The notes under the pieces are model-generated. The model was not told where the DNA came from. It ran no database searches and saw nothing but the letters and a program-made list of their open reading frames with translations. Positions 53,954-63,304 of a stretch of DNA of 64,000 nt are shown piece after piece (position 1 is the first letter of the stretch; each line of letters opens with the position of its first letter). A program made the position numbers and the translations under genes. The stretch spans positions 186,001 to 250,000 of the forward strand of contig CALVED010000002.1 in NCBI GenBank assembly GCA_944326485.1, given 5' to 3'. This DNA is from Candidatus Gastranaerophilales bacterium (GTDB lineage: Bacteria > Cyanobacteriota > Vampirovibrionia > Gastranaerophilales > Gastranaerophilaceae).

Positions 53954-55174
53954 TCATAGTAAATCATTATATATTTTAATTAGTTTATTATAATATGCGT
54001 CTTCAGTATATCTTGTAATAACTTTCTTGTACCCCTTTTCCCCATGTTCAATTACCAATTCTTTATTATTCCAATATTTTAAAATACAATTTTTGAGTTG
54101 TTCAACATTCGCAGGTTCAAATAATAATCCATTTTTATTATTCTCTATTATTTCAGGAATACCTCCTATTTCTGATGCAATAACAGGTTTGCCATTAATT
54201 AAAGATTCTATATTTGTCATGCCAAATACCTCAAAACAATTGCTTGGTAAAATTGTAGCAATACAATTTTGATATTCTTTTAGTTTCATATCTTTGTCTT
54301 TTATTAATCCTAAAAATTTAACATTGTTTAAGTTGTTATCAGTTGCATATTTTCTTAAATTTTTTTCGTTAGCACCTTCTCCGGCAATATGAAGTTCTAT
54401 GTCTTTTGGTAATTTATTCATTGCTTCTAAAAGATAATGTACACCTTTTTCTCTTGATAGACGTCCTATATATAAAAAGTAACCTTTATTGGAATAATTA
54501 GGAATTGTTTTTAAATCAGAATTTTCTAAAAAATTATTGACGGTTATTATTTGTTCTTTCTTAATACCTATTTCTGATTGTAATACAAGTTTCCCTAAAG
54601 CATCAGATGGTGTTATGAATTTATTAATATATTTTATATTCTTTATAAAAATGTATGATTTTAAGGCAAGTCTAAAACTTTGTTCCAAACTTCCTTTTGA
54701 ACATTTATTTTTTATGCAGTTGTAAAACTTTCCTTTTTTACAAAGGACATTAGTACATAGTTCTTTATTATTTTTCATTAAATAAACAGATGGGCAAAAT
54801 AAACTGGCATCATGAACTGTAAGTATTGTAGGTATATTTTTGCAGCATTCTAATATAGAAGAAGTAAGACAAGTTTTAAATGAATGGATATGAATTATAT
54901 CAGGTTTAATAAAATTTATAAATTTTTGTAAGTCCCTTTTTGAATTATTATTATAATAATATTCATAAGGTTTTTTTATGTAATCTTTAAATGTTGCATT
55001 AAATCTTGTAAAATAATTGCAAAAAGGATAATCTTTTTCATAATATGGTTTCTTGTCACTTGCCCAAAAATAAGTTTCTATTCCTCTATTTTTTAGTATT
55101 TTATATGTATTGTAAGCTATAGCTTCAGCACCGCCATCAAATGAAAAGTACGTATTAATTATTAAAACTTTCAT
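53954..55174 (-). CDS. Glycosyltransferase family 4
   Basis: 406 residues, GT-B fold. The N-terminal INTYFSFDGGAEAIAYN near residue 5 is the glycosyl acceptor-domain start. IGRLSREKGVHYLLEAM near residue 235, HIAGEGANEKNLRKYA, and FEVFGMTNIESLINGKPVIAS near residue 320 contain the EX7E donor site (Glu in FEVFG and Glu in IESL). A Cys-rich insert (CKKGKFYNCIKNKCSKG, about 145-161) is seen in many GT4 members. It overlaps the acyltransferase gene by about 20 bases. Confidence 0.9.
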   Translation of the reverse strand: MKVLIINTYFSFDGGAEAIAYNTYKILKNRGIETYFWASDKKPYYEKDYPFCNYFTRFNATFKDYIKKPYEYYYNNNSKRDLQKFINFIKPDIIHIHSFKTCLTSSILECCKNIPTILTVHDASLFCPSVYLMKNNKELCTNVLCKKGKFYNCIKNKCSKGSLEQSFRLALKSYIFIKNIKYINKFITPSDALGKLVLQSEIGIKKEQIITVNNFLENSDLKTIPNYSNKGYFLYIGRLSREKGVHYLLEAMNKLPKDIELHIAGEGANEKNLRKYATDNNLNNVKFLGLIKDKDMKLKEYQNCIATILPSNCFEVFGMTNIESLINGKPVIASEIGGIPEIIENNKNGLLFEPANVEQLKNCILKYWNNKELVIEHGEKGYKKVITRYTEDAYYNKLIKIYNDLL

Positions 55175-56231
55175 TTTTTATCCTCTGAATATTTTTTATA
55201 TGGTTCGTTATTCTATTTGTTAAATAATTGGCTAAAATGGGTAAAAATATTCCAACAAAGAGATATATCATAATTAAAAAGATATTTTTATCTGGTACAT
55301 ATGTCAATTTTGATAATATAGATATATCTTTATTCATAAATATAATTATGGCATAAGTTACAACTTTAAAAGATAAACTGTGTAAACATAAAATTGGAAG
55401 AGTATTTTTCCCTATATAGCTTAATATTTTCTGTATATAATTTTGTTTTATAAAAATTACAAAGGAATTTATAAAAATAAAACCAATAATAGATAATAAT
55501 ATTAAAAATCCGGGATTATAATATGTATTTGCAGCTATTGCTATTGGATTTTGTGTTATTATGTTGAAAAATAATAACACTAAAAATGACAGTATAAAAT
55601 TTCTGGTGTTAAAAAAATCTCTTTTATTATAAAATTTATTGAATAAATAACCTATATAGAAAGAAGTTAAAGAAGAACAAATTGTTCCTATATATAGAAA
55701 CTTATTCCAAGGTTGAAAAGATATATAAAAACCTATTTGTAAAAATAGAAGAATAACTATTAACCTATATATTTCATTATCCATTTTAAAATTTTTTAAG
55801 GTATAACTAATTAGAGAAAATAGTATAGAAATAAAAAATAATGCAAATAAAAACCAAATAGATCCTATTAAAGGTTCAATATGAAAAATTGTATTTCTTA
55901 ATATATCGTATATATTATGATAATATTGTATTTTTGAGTTTACTTCATAAAAATGAATATTGATAAAAAAATTATGTAATAATTCAAATATAATAGTATA
56001 AGCAATAAATGGAATCATTAATCTCTTAAATTTAGAAATAATGAAATTTACAAGATTACTAAAAGTTTCATAATATTTTTCCTTAAAAAAGAATCCTGAT
56101 AATACAATAAAAAAAGGCATGTGAAATAAATAAATAAATTTTGAGGGAATTATATGAGCAAAAACCATTAAAATAATGGCAATTCCTCTTGATATATCAA
56201 AAAAACAATCTCGTTGATTTTGAACCTCCAT
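55155..56231 (-). CDS. Acyltransferase 3 family membrane protein (second copy)
   Basis: 358 residues, about ten TM helices. FFDISRGIAIILMVFAHII with the active-site His and LFHMPFFIVLSGFFF parallel the copy at 44957, but the two share mainly motifs and topology, so they probably O-acylate different positions. It is embedded between GT4 and radical SAM genes in the same transcript. Confidence 0.85.
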   Translation of the reverse strand: MEVQNQRDCFFDISRGIAIILMVFAHIIPSKFIYLFHMPFFIVLSGFFFKEKYYETFSNLVNFIISKFKRLMIPFIAYTIIFELLHNFFINIHFYEVNSKIQYYHNIYDILRNTIFHIEPLIGSIWFLFALFFISILFSLISYTLKNFKMDNEIYRLIVILLFLQIGFYISFQPWNKFLYIGTICSSLTSFYIGYLFNKFYNKRDFFNTRNFILSFLVLLFFNIITQNPIAIAANTYYNPGFLILLSIIGFIFINSFVIFIKQNYIQKILSYIGKNTLPILCLHSLSFKVVTYAIIIFMNKDISILSKLTYVPDKNIFLIMIYLFVGIFLPILANYLTNRITNHIKNIQRIKNESFNN

Positions 56232-56232
56232 T

Positions 56233-57690
56233 TTATTTTCTCCTTAAATATTTTAATAATTTAGCAAATGCTTTTAAATTACGTTTCATTTCATCTAAGT
56301 TTGTAATACTTTGTATTGCTTTATAAAATAGATAGTTAGGTCTTAAATAGAATTTTTCTCTTGCATAATTACAAAAATTTACAAGTTCTTCACTTGAAAG
56401 ATTTGGTAAATTAAGTACACATTCATGCATTCCATCTTCTTTTAACCATTTTGAATAATCATAAGTTTTAATATAACCATTTTCTTTTGCCCAATAAAAA
56501 GCTTCTGTCCCAGGATAAGGAATTAATGGGAAAAATTGAGCACTATCAGGATTTAATTTCATTGCAAATTCTAGAGTTTTTTCCATAGTTTCTTTTGTTT
56601 CGCCTTTATTCCCTACCATAAAACATCCGTGAACAAGTAATTTGGCTTTTCTTGCATTTTTCATGTATTCTATAGCTTGTTCAATTTTAGTACCTTTTTT
56701 TATATTGTTTAGAATTTCTTGAGAACCAGATTCAAATCCGGGGATAATTAACCTGCAGCCTGCTTTTTTCATTAATTTCATTAATTCTAAATCAGTGTGA
56801 ACTCTTGTATTTGCCCACCATTTTACTTTTTTATTAATCCCTTTTTTTATAAGCAATCTGCAAATTTCTTTTGCTCTTTCAGGATTTGCAGTAAATGTAT
56901 CATCTTCAATTCCGATTGATTTAACTTCTGGTAAATTATTAACAATCCATTCAAATTCTTCTACAACATTTTCTGCACTACGCAGGCGATACTTATGCCC
57001 ATGTATTGTTTGAGGATAAACACAGAAAAAACATCTTGATGGACATCCACGACCTGTCATTATCATAATCATTGGAAGTGTGGCTGCAGAAAAGAAGTAA
57101 TTATTTATATTAAGATATTTTTTATAAATCTTTGATACAAATGGGATTTCATCCAAGTTCTCTATATATGCTCTATCTTTATTGTGTATATTCTCTCCAT
57201 TTTTTTTGTATGAAATCCCGTCTATAGTTGACATATCTCTATTTTCTTCAATGGCTTTTGCTAAGTCGACAATTGTAGCATCAAACTCATGTCTTGCAAT
57301 ACTATCAATTGCATTTGACATATTTAGAACTTCATCTGTTAATATTGATGGATGCGTTCCTACTATACAAATATGAACATTTGGAAGCGCTTTTTTTATT
57401 TCTTCTGCGCAATGAATATCTTCTTTTATGCTTGGTGTACTTGTATCTATAACTATAATTTGAGGGTTAAATTCTTTTATAATTTTTATTGTGTCGGATA
57501 TATTAGTTTGTTCTGCACAACTATCATATAGTTTTGTCTCAATATTTTTACCTTCTGCATAAGCACAAGCATATGCAAGCCATAAAGGATTATATATAGT
57601 ACCACTTTTGGTTATGGCAGGTGAACGTGATGCCCTTGAAAATTTTCCTATTTCTGTTTTATATGGTGGATTTAAAAAAAATATTTTCAT
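56233..57690 (-). CDS. B12-binding-domain radical SAM protein
   Basis: 485 residues. The N-terminal cobalamin-binding-like domain (MKIFFLNPPYKTE, then NPQIIVIDTSTPSI, HICIVGTHPSI; no DxHxxG base-off motif seen) is followed by the radical SAM triad GRGCPSRCFFCVYPQ near residue 218 and the later WWANTRVHTDLELM and PGFESGSQEIL blocks. The family includes BchE and P- or C-methylases; in sugar clusters such enzymes may methylate sugars. Ribosome site AAGGAG upstream. The specific reaction is unknown. Confidence 0.83.
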   Translation of the reverse strand: MKIFFLNPPYKTEIGKFSRASRSPAITKSGTIYNPLWLAYACAYAEGKNIETKLYDSCAEQTNISDTIKIIKEFNPQIIVIDTSTPSIKEDIHCAEEIKKALPNVHICIVGTHPSILTDEVLNMSNAIDSIARHEFDATIVDLAKAIEENRDMSTIDGISYKKNGENIHNKDRAYIENLDEIPFVSKIYKKYLNINNYFFSAATLPMIMIMTGRGCPSRCFFCVYPQTIHGHKYRLRSAENVVEEFEWIVNNLPEVKSIGIEDDTFTANPERAKEICRLLIKKGINKKVKWWANTRVHTDLELMKLMKKAGCRLIIPGFESGSQEILNNIKKGTKIEQAIEYMKNARKAKLLVHGCFMVGNKGETKETMEKTLEFAMKLNPDSAQFFPLIPYPGTEAFYWAKENGYIKTYDYSKWLKEDGMHECVLNLPNLSSEELVNFCNYAREKFYLRPNYLFYKAIQSITNLDEMKRNLKAFAKLLKYLRRK

Positions 57691-57699
57691 ATAGTCTCC

Positions 57700-58533
57700 T
57701 TATACTTTTTTTCGTAAAAATCTTCTATAAATGTAACTTCTTAGCCAATTGGGAATTATTCTTAATAAAAATTTTAAACTAATATTCCTAATTAACTCAA
57801 ACAAATTAATATATTTCATTCTATAAAATTGATAAAATAAATTCATTTCTTGTAAGATTCGCTTAAAACCTACCCTTTTTGCTAACATTCTTTGTCCTGA
57901 TCTGGCATTTACCAAACAATCTTCTAAATTATGGAAAATCATCCCAGCATTTAACATTTTTGCAAATAACAAATAATCTTCTCCAAAATTAAATAAATTA
58001 TATCCTCCAACCTCAAAAACTTTATTTTTTTTATATATTACAGTCATATTGTTTATAGGTGAACGCCATTTCCCAAATTTATAAATTTCTTCATGTGTTA
58101 AAGGAACAACTTTCTTTGAGATAATATTATCTGGAGTATTTTCAAATTCTGTTATATTAGAGCCAATAACATCTATTTCTGGATGATTCTTTAAATAATT
58201 TATTTGTTTTTCGAATCTGTTCGGTAAGGATATATCATCACTATCCATGAGTGCGACATAATTATACGAAGCGGCTTTTAATCCTTCATTTCTTGCAAGC
58301 CCTTGTCCAACATTTTTTTCTAGAATAATTATTTTAAATAATGAAGGAAATTTATTCTTGAAATTTTCTACAACATTATCTAAATCAACAGTTAAGGGAC
58401 CATCTTTTACAATTATAATTTCATTTGGTTGTAAAGACTGATTAATAATACTTTCAATGGCTTCATAAAAATATTGAGGATTTTCTTTATGATATACCGG
58501 CATTAGTACACTAAATTTTATATCATTAGTCAT
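57700..58533 (-). CDS. Glycosyltransferase family 2
   Basis: 277 residues. GT-A fold: FSVLMPVYHKENPQYF (near residue 6), SIINQSLQPNEIIIVKDGP, NVGQGLARNEGL and VALMDSDDISLPNRFEKQI near residue 95 with the DxD-like SDD. The ATG at 58533 is chosen because GGAGG sits 6-10 bases upstream; a TTG four codons earlier would place that site inside the gene. It overlaps the initiating transferase gene by 8 bases. Confidence 0.9.
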   Translation of the reverse strand: MTNDIKFSVLMPVYHKENPQYFYEAIESIINQSLQPNEIIIVKDGPLTVDLDNVVENFKNKFPSLFKIIILEKNVGQGLARNEGLKAASYNYVALMDSDDISLPNRFEKQINYLKNHPEIDVIGSNITEFENTPDNIISKKVVPLTHEEIYKFGKWRSPINNMTVIYKKNKVFEVGGYNLFNFGEDYLLFAKMLNAGMIFHNLEDCLVNARSGQRMLAKRVGFKRILQEMNLFYQFYRMKYINLFELIRNISLKFLLRIIPNWLRSYIYRRFLRKKV

Positions 58534-59884
58534 GCCTGCCTCCAAGCGCTAAAAAAATAGCTTTAATTAATATCCCAATTTCCCAAATAATATTTCTATG
58601 TTTTAGGTAATACAAGTCATATTGAAGTTTTTCAGCTATATCATCACTAGAAACACAATGCCCTTGATTTATTTGAGCCCATCCGGTCCATCCTGTTCTA
58701 ACCCATTGTCTGCATTTATAGTATGGAATTTCTTTAGAATAAATCTTTACTAAATCTTCCCATTCGCATCTTGGACCGACAATAGACATTTCACCTTTTA
58801 AAATATTTATCATTTGTGGTATCTCATCAAGTCTTGCTTTTCTTATGAATTTACAGAAAGGAATAACTCTGTTATCTTCATCTTGAGATTCTGTATGTTC
58901 TATTTTCCCTTCTTTAGGCTTATAGTCATTAACATACATAGTCCTCAATTTATATGCTTTAAATATTTTACCGCCTTTGCCAACTCTGTTTTGAGTATAT
59001 ATTGCACTTGCTCCATCTGTATTTTTTACTTTTATGCCTATGTATAAAAGAATAGGGGCAGTAACAATTAATATAATTAATGCAGAAACTATATCAAAAG
59101 TACGCTTGCAAAAATTGTATATGTTTGAGCGGCTGTTCATAAAATCATAAAAAAGCCAATTTATAGACATTTTGCTTACATAATATTTGCCTGTAACCAT
59201 TTCATAAAAATCCGGCATTTTATAAATTTTAACTTGTTTTGGAATATTATTAACAAAATTAGTAAGTAAAGATTCTTCCATTCTGTGTTTTATTGCAATA
59301 ATTATGATATTTATATTATTGTTTTTTATTACTTCTTTTAAATTTCTTTGTTCAAATAATTTTGTATTGGAATCTTTTATTATATTTTCTTCTTCATTAT
59401 CTTGAACAAAACCAATAACTTCCATTTTTAGTGCTTTTTTATTTATGATTTCATCTGCAATAAGTTTAGCTTCTTTATTTGTTCCTATTATTAAGACATT
59501 TTTTATTTTCTTTAATTTAAATAAATATAAGTGAAATAAATTTCTATAAGCAGCTAAGAATATATAAACGGTTAAAATATTTAATCCAATAAATTTAAGT
59601 ATTTGTATATTGTGATTTATTATCAATAAAAATATTAACAATGGAACATGTGAAATAAAGATACCTTCGAATAATAAATAATAATTTTTTGATGAAATAT
59701 TAAATTCTCTGATTTTATAATTATCTTTTAGAAATAAAACAATAAATCCTATTATTGTAATGAGAGCTATTGATATAATGAATAAATTCTCTGGTAAGTT
59801 AAAATATTTATACCAAAAGCTTGTGGATATAAATAAAATTAAAATGTCAAATATGAACATTATAAAAATAGACCTTGAGAGCAT
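58526..59884 (-). CDS. Initiating polyprenyl glycosylphosphotransferase (WbaP/WcaJ type)
   Basis: 452 residues. Four N-terminal TM helices, a CoA_binding_3-like domain (VLIIGTNKEAKLIADEI near residue 130), a fifth hydrophobic segment (KRTFDIVSALIILIVTAPIL near residue 262), and the C-terminal Bac_transf catalytic domain: YTQNRVGKGGKIFKAYKLRTM, RKARLDEIPQMINILKGEM with the catalytic Asp-Glu, and SIVGPRCEWED. It transfers a sugar phosphate to undecaprenyl phosphate, starting repeat-unit synthesis. It is the first gene of the minus-strand cluster. Confidence 0.92.
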   Translation of the reverse strand: MLSRSIFIMFIFDILILFISTSFWYKYFNLPENLFIISIALITIIGFIVLFLKDNYKIREFNISSKNYYLLFEGIFISHVPLLIFLLIINHNIQILKFIGLNILTVYIFLAAYRNLFHLYLFKLKKIKNVLIIGTNKEAKLIADEIINKKALKMEVIGFVQDNEEENIIKDSNTKLFEQRNLKEVIKNNNINIIIIAIKHRMEESLLTNFVNNIPKQVKIYKMPDFYEMVTGKYYVSKMSINWLFYDFMNSRSNIYNFCKRTFDIVSALIILIVTAPILLYIGIKVKNTDGASAIYTQNRVGKGGKIFKAYKLRTMYVNDYKPKEGKIEHTESQDEDNRVIPFCKFIRKARLDEIPQMINILKGEMSIVGPRCEWEDLVKIYSKEIPYYKCRQWVRTGWTGWAQINQGHCVSSDDIAEKLQYDLYYLKHRNIIWEIGILIKAIFLALGGRHD

Positions 59885-59937
59885 TGTTAAGTCCTAGTTA
59901 TATTAATTAAAAAAATTATATAACAAATAAAAATATA

Positions 59938-61587
59938 TTAATATATTCTTACATCACATTTCGCAAATAATTTATCATTGGAATTTTCAAAATGCTTCTT
60001 CAATAGGTTTTGAACAGTATTGCCAAAATAATTTGATTTATGTTTTAAATTTCTAATAACTGAATTTTGGCTTTTATTAAAATATTTTTCTACATTTGCT
60101 ATTTTATAACTTTTTGTTGGATTTATAGGTTTGTTTGTTTTTTGGTCAATTATGAATTCAGACAATTTTTCTAAAGAAGCACCATTTTCATATTCTTCAA
60201 GTAATCTTGTTTTGTTGATAGAAAGTCCTGAATAATGAATTAATGGATTTTTCTGTGGTAAATCTTTATTAAATAGTAAATTATCTAGAACCATATATGT
60301 AAGTTGTAGGCCAGAAACATCTGTTAGCATTATTTGTCCATCTTCTTCTTTTATTCCTGATAGAACATTCATAACATCAAAAGAGGAAATTGATTTTTTA
60401 TCTGATACTTTAAGAGGGTGTCTTATTGCAGAAGAATTAAGTGCAAAAATATCTATTTGAGGATTTTGTTTTCTTAATTCTTCTAATATAGAGTCTGTTA
60501 TAAAATTAGCCAGATAATTATTCTGAGATCTTATATTTTGTGTATCAAGTATTGTTATATTAGGATTATTAGTTCTTAATGAAAATCTTTTTTTCATATC
60601 ATCTTTAAATAACGCATAATAATATCTGGACAGAGGTCCTTTTCTTTTTGTATTGGTTGGATTAAATGTTTTTAGTTTTATACTGTCAAGAAACCCATTA
60701 TCATCAATATTAATTCTGGCATTTACCATTTTTTGAAAATTTTGTAAAAGAGGAATTATCGGCGTAGAATTTACTACTCTTATATCATCTTTATGTTCAT
60801 GCCCATCAAATATAATATCTACAGAAGATTCTTTTGCCAGATTATCTGCAAAGTCTACTCCTGTATGACACATTGCAATAACTACACCATTTGGGTTTTC
60901 TTTTTTAAATTTTGCTATTTTGTTCTTGCATAATTGAAGGGTTTCTTCATAATCTTCTTTTTTCACAAAGGCTTGAGGTTTGTTAGAATTATTTGTAAGA
61001 TGAACACCAGCTAAATTTTTTTGGTACATTTCTAAGTTGACCGGAACAATTCCCAGAAATAACAGTTTGTGTTTAAGATTTGGATTTTTATCATCTTCAA
61101 CTTCAAGAATTTTTTCATTAATTATTTTATTATTAGATATACTCTTCTTAAAACCGGAAGAATCTTCCAGATTAAGATTTGTCATAATTGTACTTGCATT
61201 AAGAGAAGCAAGAACTTCATCAAGTAAAGGGACACCACCATCAAATTCGTGATTTCCCGGGGTAAATAAAACAGTTGTATTTGCAGCAATTTTTTTTATT
61301 TGAGCTATAAATTCATTTAATATATCTAATTGAAATTTTTCTAAAGGTTTATTGGGGCTTGTTTTATAGCCTTTTCTTCCGCCATCCATAAACCAATCGC
61401 CACATATTGCTAATACATTAGTTTTTCCTTTTTCTTCTTTGCAAAAAATATCTTGTTGTCTATTTCTCATGTCTTCAAGAGCATTATTTGCTAAGACAAG
61501 TTCTCCATGTGTATCAGAAAATGCATTTATATTAATTGTTGCTGATTTGAACGTTTGATTTGAATAATTTATAGATTGAATTTTCAT
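59938..61587 (-). CDS. 5'-nucleotidase/metallophosphoesterase-like protein with FKS N-terminus
   Basis: 549 residues. It begins MKIQSINYSNQTFKSATIN without a signal peptide. The calcineurin-like motifs follow: FSDTHGELV near residue 22, CGDWFMDG near residue 62, TPGNHEFDGGVP near residue 110, MCHTGVDF near residue 246 and DGHEHKDD near residue 264. The C-terminal 5'-nucleotidase domain has NYLANFITDSI, FALNSSAIRHPLK near residue 387 and a GLQLTYMVL block. Normal members are exported; here export, if any, would depend on the lineage-type N-terminus. Confidence 0.8.
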   Translation of the reverse strand: MKIQSINYSNQTFKSATININAFSDTHGELVLANNALEDMRNRQQDIFCKEEKGKTNVLAICGDWFMDGGRKGYKTSPNKPLEKFQLDILNEFIAQIKKIAANTTVLFTPGNHEFDGGVPLLDEVLASLNASTIMTNLNLEDSSGFKKSISNNKIINEKILEVEDDKNPNLKHKLLFLGIVPVNLEMYQKNLAGVHLTNNSNKPQAFVKKEDYEETLQLCKNKIAKFKKENPNGVVIAMCHTGVDFADNLAKESSVDIIFDGHEHKDDIRVVNSTPIIPLLQNFQKMVNARINIDDNGFLDSIKLKTFNPTNTKRKGPLSRYYYALFKDDMKKRFSLRTNNPNITILDTQNIRSQNNYLANFITDSILEELRKQNPQIDIFALNSSAIRHPLKVSDKKSISSFDVMNVLSGIKEEDGQIMLTDVSGLQLTYMVLDNLLFNKDLPQKNPLIHYSGLSINKTRLLEEYENGASLEKLSEFIIDQKTNKPINPTKSYKIANVEKYFNKSQNSVIRNLKHKSNYFGNTVQNLLKKHFENSNDKLFAKCDVRIY

Positions 61588-61659
61588 ATTATGGTAATGT
61601 CCAAAAATATAAAAAATTGTTGATTTCTTTTTGTAGTTTTACAAAGTGAAATATTTTTT

Positions 61660-61734
61660 TAAGTGGCGTTTTCAAAAGGTGAGTATTTTGTTAGCGAGGA
61701 TGACTCGGCAGTAAAGAGCTATACTAGATTAAAT
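61660..61734 (+). repeat. Dispersed intergenic repeat, copy D (3' half)
   Basis: AAGTGGCGTTTTCAAAAGGTGAGTA, then TTTGTTAGCGAG, loop GATGA, CTCGGCAGTAAAG and ATACTAGATTAAAT. Same loop orientation as copy C. The right hairpin arm is partly decayed. It lies between divergent genes, about 80 bp before the ugd start. Confidence 0.75.
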
Positions 61735-61814
61735 ACTACATCAGATAAAAAAGAATAGTCAATTTTTGCTTTAACTGTTTCTCTATGATAAAATGCCGTT
61801 TGGAGAAAATCAAT

Positions 61815-63113
61815 ATGAGAATTTGTGTAATAGGAACTGGATATGTTGGATTAGTAGTTGGAACTTGCCTTGCAGATATGGGTAATATTGTAATCTGTGT
61901 TGATAATAATATTGAAAAAATAGAAAAATTAAAGAAGGGAATAATTCCTATATATGAACCCGGGCTTTCTGAGTTAATTACTAATAATGTAAAAGAAAAT
62001 CGTTTGATTTTTTCTGTCGATTTAAAAACAGCAGTAAGAGAATCAAAGGTATGTTTTATAGCAGTTTCGACGCCGCAAGATAAAGATGGGTCTTGTGATT
62101 TAAAAGCGGTTATTGAGGTATCAAAACAAATAGCAGAATGTATAGATGAATATAAAGTTATTGTAAATAAATCTACAGTTCCGGTTGGAACAGCAGAGAA
62201 ACTGACAAAAATAATGAAAACAATAACAAATGTTCCGTTTGATGTTGTATCAAATCCCGAATTTTTAAAGCAAGGGGCTGCAGTTGATGATTTTCTTTCT
62301 CCGGATAGAGTGATTATAGGTTCAAACTCAGAAAAAGCTTCAAATATTATGAGAGAAATATATTCGCCATATTTCAAAACTGCGAATAGAATGATTTTTA
62401 TGGATGTTAAGTCCGCTGAAATGACTAAATATGTTGCAAATGCTTTTCTTGCAACAAAAATCTCTTTTATAAATGAAATGGCGAATATTTGTGAAAAAGT
62501 CGGTGCAAATATAGAACAAGTTAGAATTGGTATTACAACAGATAATAGAATAGGTAATAAGTTTTTGTTCCCGGGAATTGGTTATGGTGGCAGTTGTTTT
62601 CCTAAAGATGTTAGTGCATTAATTTCTGTAGCAAAAGAAAATGAATGTTCCAGTAACATATTAGAAGCGACAAAAATGGTTAATGATAATCAAAGAAAGC
62701 TGTTTGTAGAAAAAATTTTAAAATATTATAAAAATAATATAAATGGTAAAAAAATTGCAATTTGGGGATTATCCTTTAAACCCAAGACTAATGACATGAG
62801 AGAAGCTCCATCAATATCAATTATTAATGAATTGATAAGGCATGGTGCAATAATTAAGGCATATGATCCACAAGCAATGGATTATGCCAAAAATATATTT
62901 ATAAATTCTATTGAATATGCAGAATCTGCTTATGATGCCATTGATGATGCCGATGCATTGGTGCTTTTGACTGAATGGAATGAATTTAGACATCCGGATT
63001 TTGAAATAATAAAGTCAAAAATTAAAGATAGAGTAATTTTTGATGGTAGAAATCAGTATAATCCTCAGAAATTAAAGAGTTTGGGCTTAGAATATATTTG
63101 TTTTGGATTTTAA
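61815..63113 (+). CDS. ugd: UDP-glucose 6-dehydrogenase
   Basis: Oxidises UDP-glucose to UDP-glucuronate, an activated acid sugar for surface polysaccharide. 432 residues. Rossmann start MRICVIGTGYVGLVVG, NKSTVPVGTA near residue 118, PEFLKQGAAVDDFL near residue 145, the catalytic Cys in GYGGSCFPKDV near residue 258, and the C-terminal GLSFKPKTNDMREAPS near residue 318. The start is the ATG at 61815 with GGAG 11-14 bases upstream; ten earlier codons in frame are unlikely to be used. Confidence 0.94.
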   Translation: MRICVIGTGYVGLVVGTCLADMGNIVICVDNNIEKIEKLKKGIIPIYEPGLSELITNNVKENRLIFSVDLKTAVRESKVCFIAVSTPQDKDGSCDLKAVIEVSKQIAECIDEYKVIVNKSTVPVGTAEKLTKIMKTITNVPFDVVSNPEFLKQGAAVDDFLSPDRVIIGSNSEKASNIMREIYSPYFKTANRMIFMDVKSAEMTKYVANAFLATKISFINEMANICEKVGANIEQVRIGITTDNRIGNKFLFPGIGYGGSCFPKDVSALISVAKENECSSNILEATKMVNDNQRKLFVEKILKYYKNNINGKKIAIWGLSFKPKTNDMREAPSISIINELIRHGAIIKAYDPQAMDYAKNIFINSIEYAESAYDAIDDADALVLLTEWNEFRHPDFEIIKSKIKDRVIFDGRNQYNPQKLKSLGLEYICFGF

Positions 63114-63304
63114 ATTTTTTGCAAATATTAAGTTTTTTTAATTTGTTTTTAAGCTAGAGCTGAAAACCTTTTACCCTAAAAAAATTAAAAAAAAATATAA
63201 TATTTTAAAAAATATGATATTTTTTTGTTATGATGAGTACTCTAAATAGCAAATTAATTTTTGTTAGGTTTTAGAACAAATGTAGAGATGAATGGAAGAA
63301 AAAT

